Of a stretch of DNA of 64,000 nt, positions 61,323 to 64,000 are shown piece after piece. Below the pieces are notes generated by a model. That model saw only the letters and a list, made by a program, of their open reading frames with translations. It ran no database searches and was not told the DNA's origin. How positions within the stretch are numbered: position 1 is the stretch's first letter; every line of letters starts with the position of its first letter. The position numbers and the translations under genes are program-made. Origin of the DNA: Micrococcaceae bacterium Sec5.7. Lineage in GTDB: Bacteria; Actinomycetota; Actinomycetes; Actinomycetales; Micrococcaceae. The stretch spans positions 1,612,001 to 1,676,000 of the forward strand of contig CP144169.1 in the NCBI GenBank assembly GCA_039636785.1. The letters run 5' to 3'.

Positions 61323-62609
61323 ATGACTGATATCACTACCGAAAAAGCGCGCATCGGCGCGCCCTCAGCCCAGCCGTTCATCAACGGTTTCACCGAGGAA
61401 GGCGAAAGCCTTTCACCTATCAATGCGGCAGGCCTCAAGTCTCCGCTGGCAGGAGATTCAGCCAGGAGCCGCTCACACGGTGGCGGCGTCGGCATTCCGG
61501 ACAGCTCACGCGCCGGCCGCCTGACCTCTTACAAGCTGGCTGACTTCAAGCCGCTGACCGGATTGGAAGAAGACTGGCGGTTCACACCGCTGAAGCGTCT
61601 GCGCGGACTTCACTCGGAGGTTCTCGACGGTGCGGCTCCGGCCGTAGCCGTGACGGCCCCGGCCAGCGTCACGGTTGAAACCGTGGGACGCGATGACAAG
61701 CGCATCGGTTCCGCAGCCATCCCGGAGGACCGCGTCTCCGCCAACTCCTGGGAGAACTTCACCGAAGCCACCGTGATAACGGTTCCGGCCGAGTTCCAGG
61801 CAGACACCGAAATCAGCGTGCTTCTCACCGGACGGGGTACGGACGCTTCCGCCCAGCACCTGGTAATTGTTGCGGAAAAATTCTCCAAGTCTGTTGTTGT
61901 GCTGGATCACCAAGGCACGGCGGTCGTTTCCGAGAACGTTGAAATCGTTGTTGAAGACGGCGCTGAGCTCACGGTCATCTCACTCCAGGAATGGAATGAC
62001 GACGCCGTCCACGCGTCCTCGCAGCAGGCAAAGATCGGCCGCGATGCCAAGTTCAAGCACGTCGTTGTCAGCCTCGGCGGAGACCTCGTCCGTGTGACAC
62101 CCTCCGCCCGCTTTACAGCTCCCGGCGGTGAGGTTGAGCTGTTCGGCCTCTACTTCGCCGATGCCGGCCAGCACCTCGAGCAGCGCCTTTTCGTTGACCA
62201 CGCAGTGGCGAACTGCAAGTCCAATGTGCTCTACAAGGGTGCGCTTCAGGGCCGCAACGCCCATGCGGTTTGGGTTGGTGACGTCCTGATCCGTAAGGAA
62301 GCCGAAGGCACGGACAGCTACGAGGCGAACCGCAACCTGTTGCTCACCGACGGTGCCCGCGCCGATTCTGTTCCCAATCTTGAGATTGAAACCGGTCTGA
62401 TCAAGGGTGCCGGCCATGCCAGCGCCACCGGTCGTCTCGACGACGAACACCTGTTCTACCTTATGGCCCGCGGCATTCCGGAGGATGTGGCCCGCCGCCT
62501 GGTGGTCCGTGGCTTCCTGCACGAGATCATCCAGCAGATTAAGGTTCCGGCCCTCGAAGAGCGCCTGACCGAGGCTGTTGAGCGCGAACTCGCCGTAACG
62601 AACAACTAG
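61323..62609 (+). CDS. sufD: Fe-S cluster assembly protein SufD
   Basis: The 428-residue SufD shares the SufB beta-helix. It has the N-terminal SYKLADFKPLTGLEEDWRFTP-type block near residues 70-90, HVVVSLGGDLVRVTP and GLYFADAGQHLEQRL near 275-290. The C-terminal block LDDEHLFYLMARGIPEDVARRL matches SufB. It follows sufB by 2 bp. SufD and SufB heterodimerise and bind SufC. Confidence 0.95.
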   Translation: MTDITTEKARIGAPSAQPFINGFTEEGESLSPINAAGLKSPLAGDSARSRSHGGGVGIPDSSRAGRLTSYKLADFKPLTGLEEDWRFTPLKRLRGLHSEVLDGAAPAVAVTAPASVTVETVGRDDKRIGSAAIPEDRVSANSWENFTEATVITVPAEFQADTEISVLLTGRGTDASAQHLVIVAEKFSKSVVVLDHQGTAVVSENVEIVVEDGAELTVISLQEWNDDAVHASSQQAKIGRDAKFKHVVVSLGGDLVRVTPSARFTAPGGEVELFGLYFADAGQHLEQRLFVDHAVANCKSNVLYKGALQGRNAHAVWVGDVLIRKEAEGTDSYEANRNLLLTDGARADSVPNLEIETGLIKGAGHASATGRLDDEHLFYLMARGIPEDVARRLVVRGFLHEIIQQIKVPALEERLTEAVERELAVTNN

Positions 62610-62626
62610 ACAGCACAGGACTACAG

Positions 62627-62986
62627 ATGACTGAACAGCCAAAGGGCGAGCTTGTGTGCAACGCCAGCGAGATCCAGCTCAAGCAGGCGCTGCGGATCCT
62701 GATCGACGACTACCCCGTCGCGATCGTGAAGGATTCGATGGGAGAGATCCACGCCATCGGAGATACATGCTCGCACGCGGATATCTCGCTGTCCGAAGGC
62801 GAGATCGAAGGCTGCATGATCGAATGCTGGGGCCATGGCTCCCAGTTCGATCTGCGCAGCGGCGAACCGATCCAGCTGCCGGCTTACGATCCCGTGCCCG
62901 TGTTCTCCGTGGAGATCCACGGCGACGAGGTCTACGTGGACTTCACCAACGTCCTGAACGGCGCCGAAGCCCCCACCTTCAGCTAG
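62627..62986 (+). CDS. Rieske-type [2Fe-2S] ferredoxin in the suf operon
   Basis: The 119-residue protein is a soluble Rieske domain (non-heme oxygenase ferredoxin type). The ligands are Cys-x-His in DTCSHADISL near residues 47-56 and Cys-x2-His in ECWGHGSQFDLRSG near 66-79. It has no membrane segment and no oxygenase neighbour. Its place between sufD and sufC suggests that it is a client or electron donor during cluster assembly; this is inference. It is 17 bp after sufD and 83 bp before sufC. Confidence 0.92.
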   Translation: MTEQPKGELVCNASEIQLKQALRILIDDYPVAIVKDSMGEIHAIGDTCSHADISLSEGEIEGCMIECWGHGSQFDLRSGEPIQLPAYDPVPVFSVEIHGDEVYVDFTNVLNGAEAPTFS

Positions 62987-63069
62987 CCACATCAGCGTCA
63001 GAACCAGAAACTTCCAGACAAGAAACCGCACCGTTGCCGGAAGGCACGGCGCAGAGGAGAACAAGACAT

Positions 63070-63864
63070 ATGTCTACTCTTGAGATCAAGGACCTGCACG
63101 TCAGCATTGAGACCGAGCAGGGTACCAAAGAGATCCTGAAGGGCGTCAGCCTGACCATCAAGACCGGCCAGACCCACGCCATCATGGGCCCCAACGGTTC
63201 CGGCAAGTCCACCCTGGCGTCAACCATCGCCGGGCACCCGCGTTACAAGGTCACCACCGGTTCCATCACCCTGGACGGCGAAGACGTACTTGCCATGAGC
63301 GTTGACCAGCGCGCCCGCGCCGGCGTCTTCCTGGCCATGCAGTACCCCGTTGAGGTCCCCGGCGTCAGCATGACCAACTTCCTGCGCACCGCCAAAACCG
63401 CCATCGACGGGACCGCGCCGGCCCTGCGCACCTGGACCAAGGACGTAAAGGCTGCCATGCAGCAGCTGCGTATCGACGCCGACTTCGCCCAGCGCAACGT
63501 CAACGAAGGCTTCTCCGGCGGCGAGAAGAAGCGCGTGGAGATCCTTCAGCTGGAACTCTTCAAGCCGAAGTTCGCCATCCTGGATGAAACCGACTCAGGT
63601 CTGGACGTTGACGCGCTGAAGGTTGTCTCCGAGGGCGTTAACCGCGCACACGCCGAGGGCAACATGGGCACACTGCTCATCACGCACTACACCCGGATCC
63701 TCCGCTACATCAAGCCTGACTTCGTCCACGTTTTCGTGGACGGTCAGGTTGTCGAGGAAGGCGGCCCCGAGCTTGCCGACCGCCTCGAAGAAGAGGGTTA
63801 CGACCGCTACGCCACCGGCGCAGGGGCAGCCACCATTGCGGCAGCTGCCGCGGTCCAGGCCTAG
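63070..63864 (+). CDS. sufC: Fe-S cluster assembly ATPase SufC
   Basis: The 264-residue ABC-type ATPase has Walker A GPNGSGKSTLASTI near residues 38-51, signature GFSGGEKKRVEIL near 147, Walker B FAILDETDSGLDVDAL near 168 and H-loop ITHYTRI. These match SufC, not a membrane transporter: there is no permease gene and the SufB/D genes adjoin. The longer open frame from 62656 is an overlap with the Rieske gene. GAGGAG precedes ATG 63070 at about 10 nt. Confidence 0.96.
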   Translation: MSTLEIKDLHVSIETEQGTKEILKGVSLTIKTGQTHAIMGPNGSGKSTLASTIAGHPRYKVTTGSITLDGEDVLAMSVDQRARAGVFLAMQYPVEVPGVSMTNFLRTAKTAIDGTAPALRTWTKDVKAAMQQLRIDADFAQRNVNEGFSGGEKKRVEILQLELFKPKFAILDETDSGLDVDALKVVSEGVNRAHAEGNMGTLLITHYTRILRYIKPDFVHVFVDGQVVEEGGPELADRLEEEGYDRYATGAGAATIAAAAAVQA

Positions 63865-63876
63865 TTAGGAACAGCC

Positions 63877-64000
63877 ATGACTGATATCAAAGCGGCCCGC
63901 ACGGGTCTCGAGGATGTCGAAGAGGCACTCAAGGACGTCATTGACCCTGAACTCGGGGTCAACATTGTGGACCTCGGGCTGCTCTACGGCCTGAAGTACT
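63877..64000 (+). CDS. sufT: MIP18/SufT-like metal-sulfur cluster assembly factor, 5' part
   Basis: Only the first 41 residues are in the window. They contain EEALKDVIDPELGVNIVDLG, the start of the DUF59/MIP18 domain found in SufT and related Fe-S maturation factors. The ATG is 12 bp after sufC, with AGGAAC upstream. The gene continues past the window end. Its direct adjacency to sufC means that cysteine desulfurase (sufS) and sufU are not in the usual place. Confidence 0.85.
   Translation, partial: MTDIKAARTGLEDVEEALKDVIDPELGVNIVDLGLLYGLKY

Overview
The window is about 64 kb of a high-GC actinobacterial chromosome. It most resembles a member of the Micrococcaceae in the Arthrobacter/Pseudarthrobacter group. 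The evidence is the gene content (RbpA, OpcA, WhiA, a SufR-led suf operon, the CoaE-GrpB fusion, a four-domain ribosomal S1 protein), the many GTG starts, and gene blocks that also sit together in mycobacterial genomes (polA-rpsA-coaE-uvrB-uvrA; uvrC-rapZ-yvcK-whiA; gap-pgk-tpiA-secG; pgl-opcA-zwf-tal-tkt; ctaB; ctaA-ABC-sufR-sufBDC). It is core chromosome. I see no insertion sequence, prophage, CRISPR array, rRNA or tRNA gene.

Layout. 1-6.9 kb is an accessory-looking stretch: the tail of a gene that begins outside the window, a stand-alone LigD-type polymerase, a YciO/Sua5-type protein, a glyoxalase-fold protein, decayed or frameshifted small frames, a phosphate transporter with a small membrane partner, and a RibD-C/DHFR-like reductase. 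6.9-21.7 kb carries polA, an Eis-like acetyltransferase, a polysaccharide deacetylase lipoprotein, rpsA, an acetyltransferase with YigZ, coaE, uvrB, terC behind a manganese-type riboswitch, and an MFS transporter. 21.7-27 kb holds a leftward S33 peptidase and acetyltransferase, a large DEAD/DEAH helicase, and a rightward trans-aconitate methyltransferase. 27-35.6 kb has a heterodimeric ABC exporter with a GntR regulator, uvrA, a HAD phosphatase and an acyltransferase. 35.6-45.7 kb holds uvrC, rapZ-yvcK-whiA, sodA, lower glycolysis (gap-pgk-tpiA), secG and rbpA. 45.7-53.9 kb is a six-gene leftward pentose-phosphate operon (tkt-tal-pgi-zwf-opcA-pgl). 54-64 kb holds heme O and heme A synthesis (ctaB, ctaA), a DapA-like aldolase, an ABC exporter, and sufR-sufB-sufD-Rieske-sufC-sufT, which is cut by the window end.

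How the genes work together. Three excision-repair genes (uvrA, uvrB, uvrC) and polA are all present but separately transcribed; uvrA carries a LexA-like box. Glycolysis and the oxidative and non-oxidative pentose phosphate branches converge on glyceraldehyde-3-phosphate and NADPH. The ctaA/ctaB pair makes the heme for the aa3-type oxidase, next to Fe-S cluster assembly.

The most general signal in the non-coding DNA is a repeated promoter geometry. At least fourteen genes have a TANNNT-type -10 box ending 6-8 nt before the start codon and no Shine-Dalgarno sequence, which is the signature of leaderless mRNAs. It decided many of the start sites given here. Other regulatory candidates are the yybP-ykoY element before terC, interlocked divergent promoters at yigZ/coaE, an inverted-repeat operator before the ABC-exporter operon, and structured leaders before sodA, gap and rbpA. 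No wholly new multigene system is evident. The strongest leads for a second look are these regulatory structures and the frameshifted or decayed small frames in the first 5 kb.
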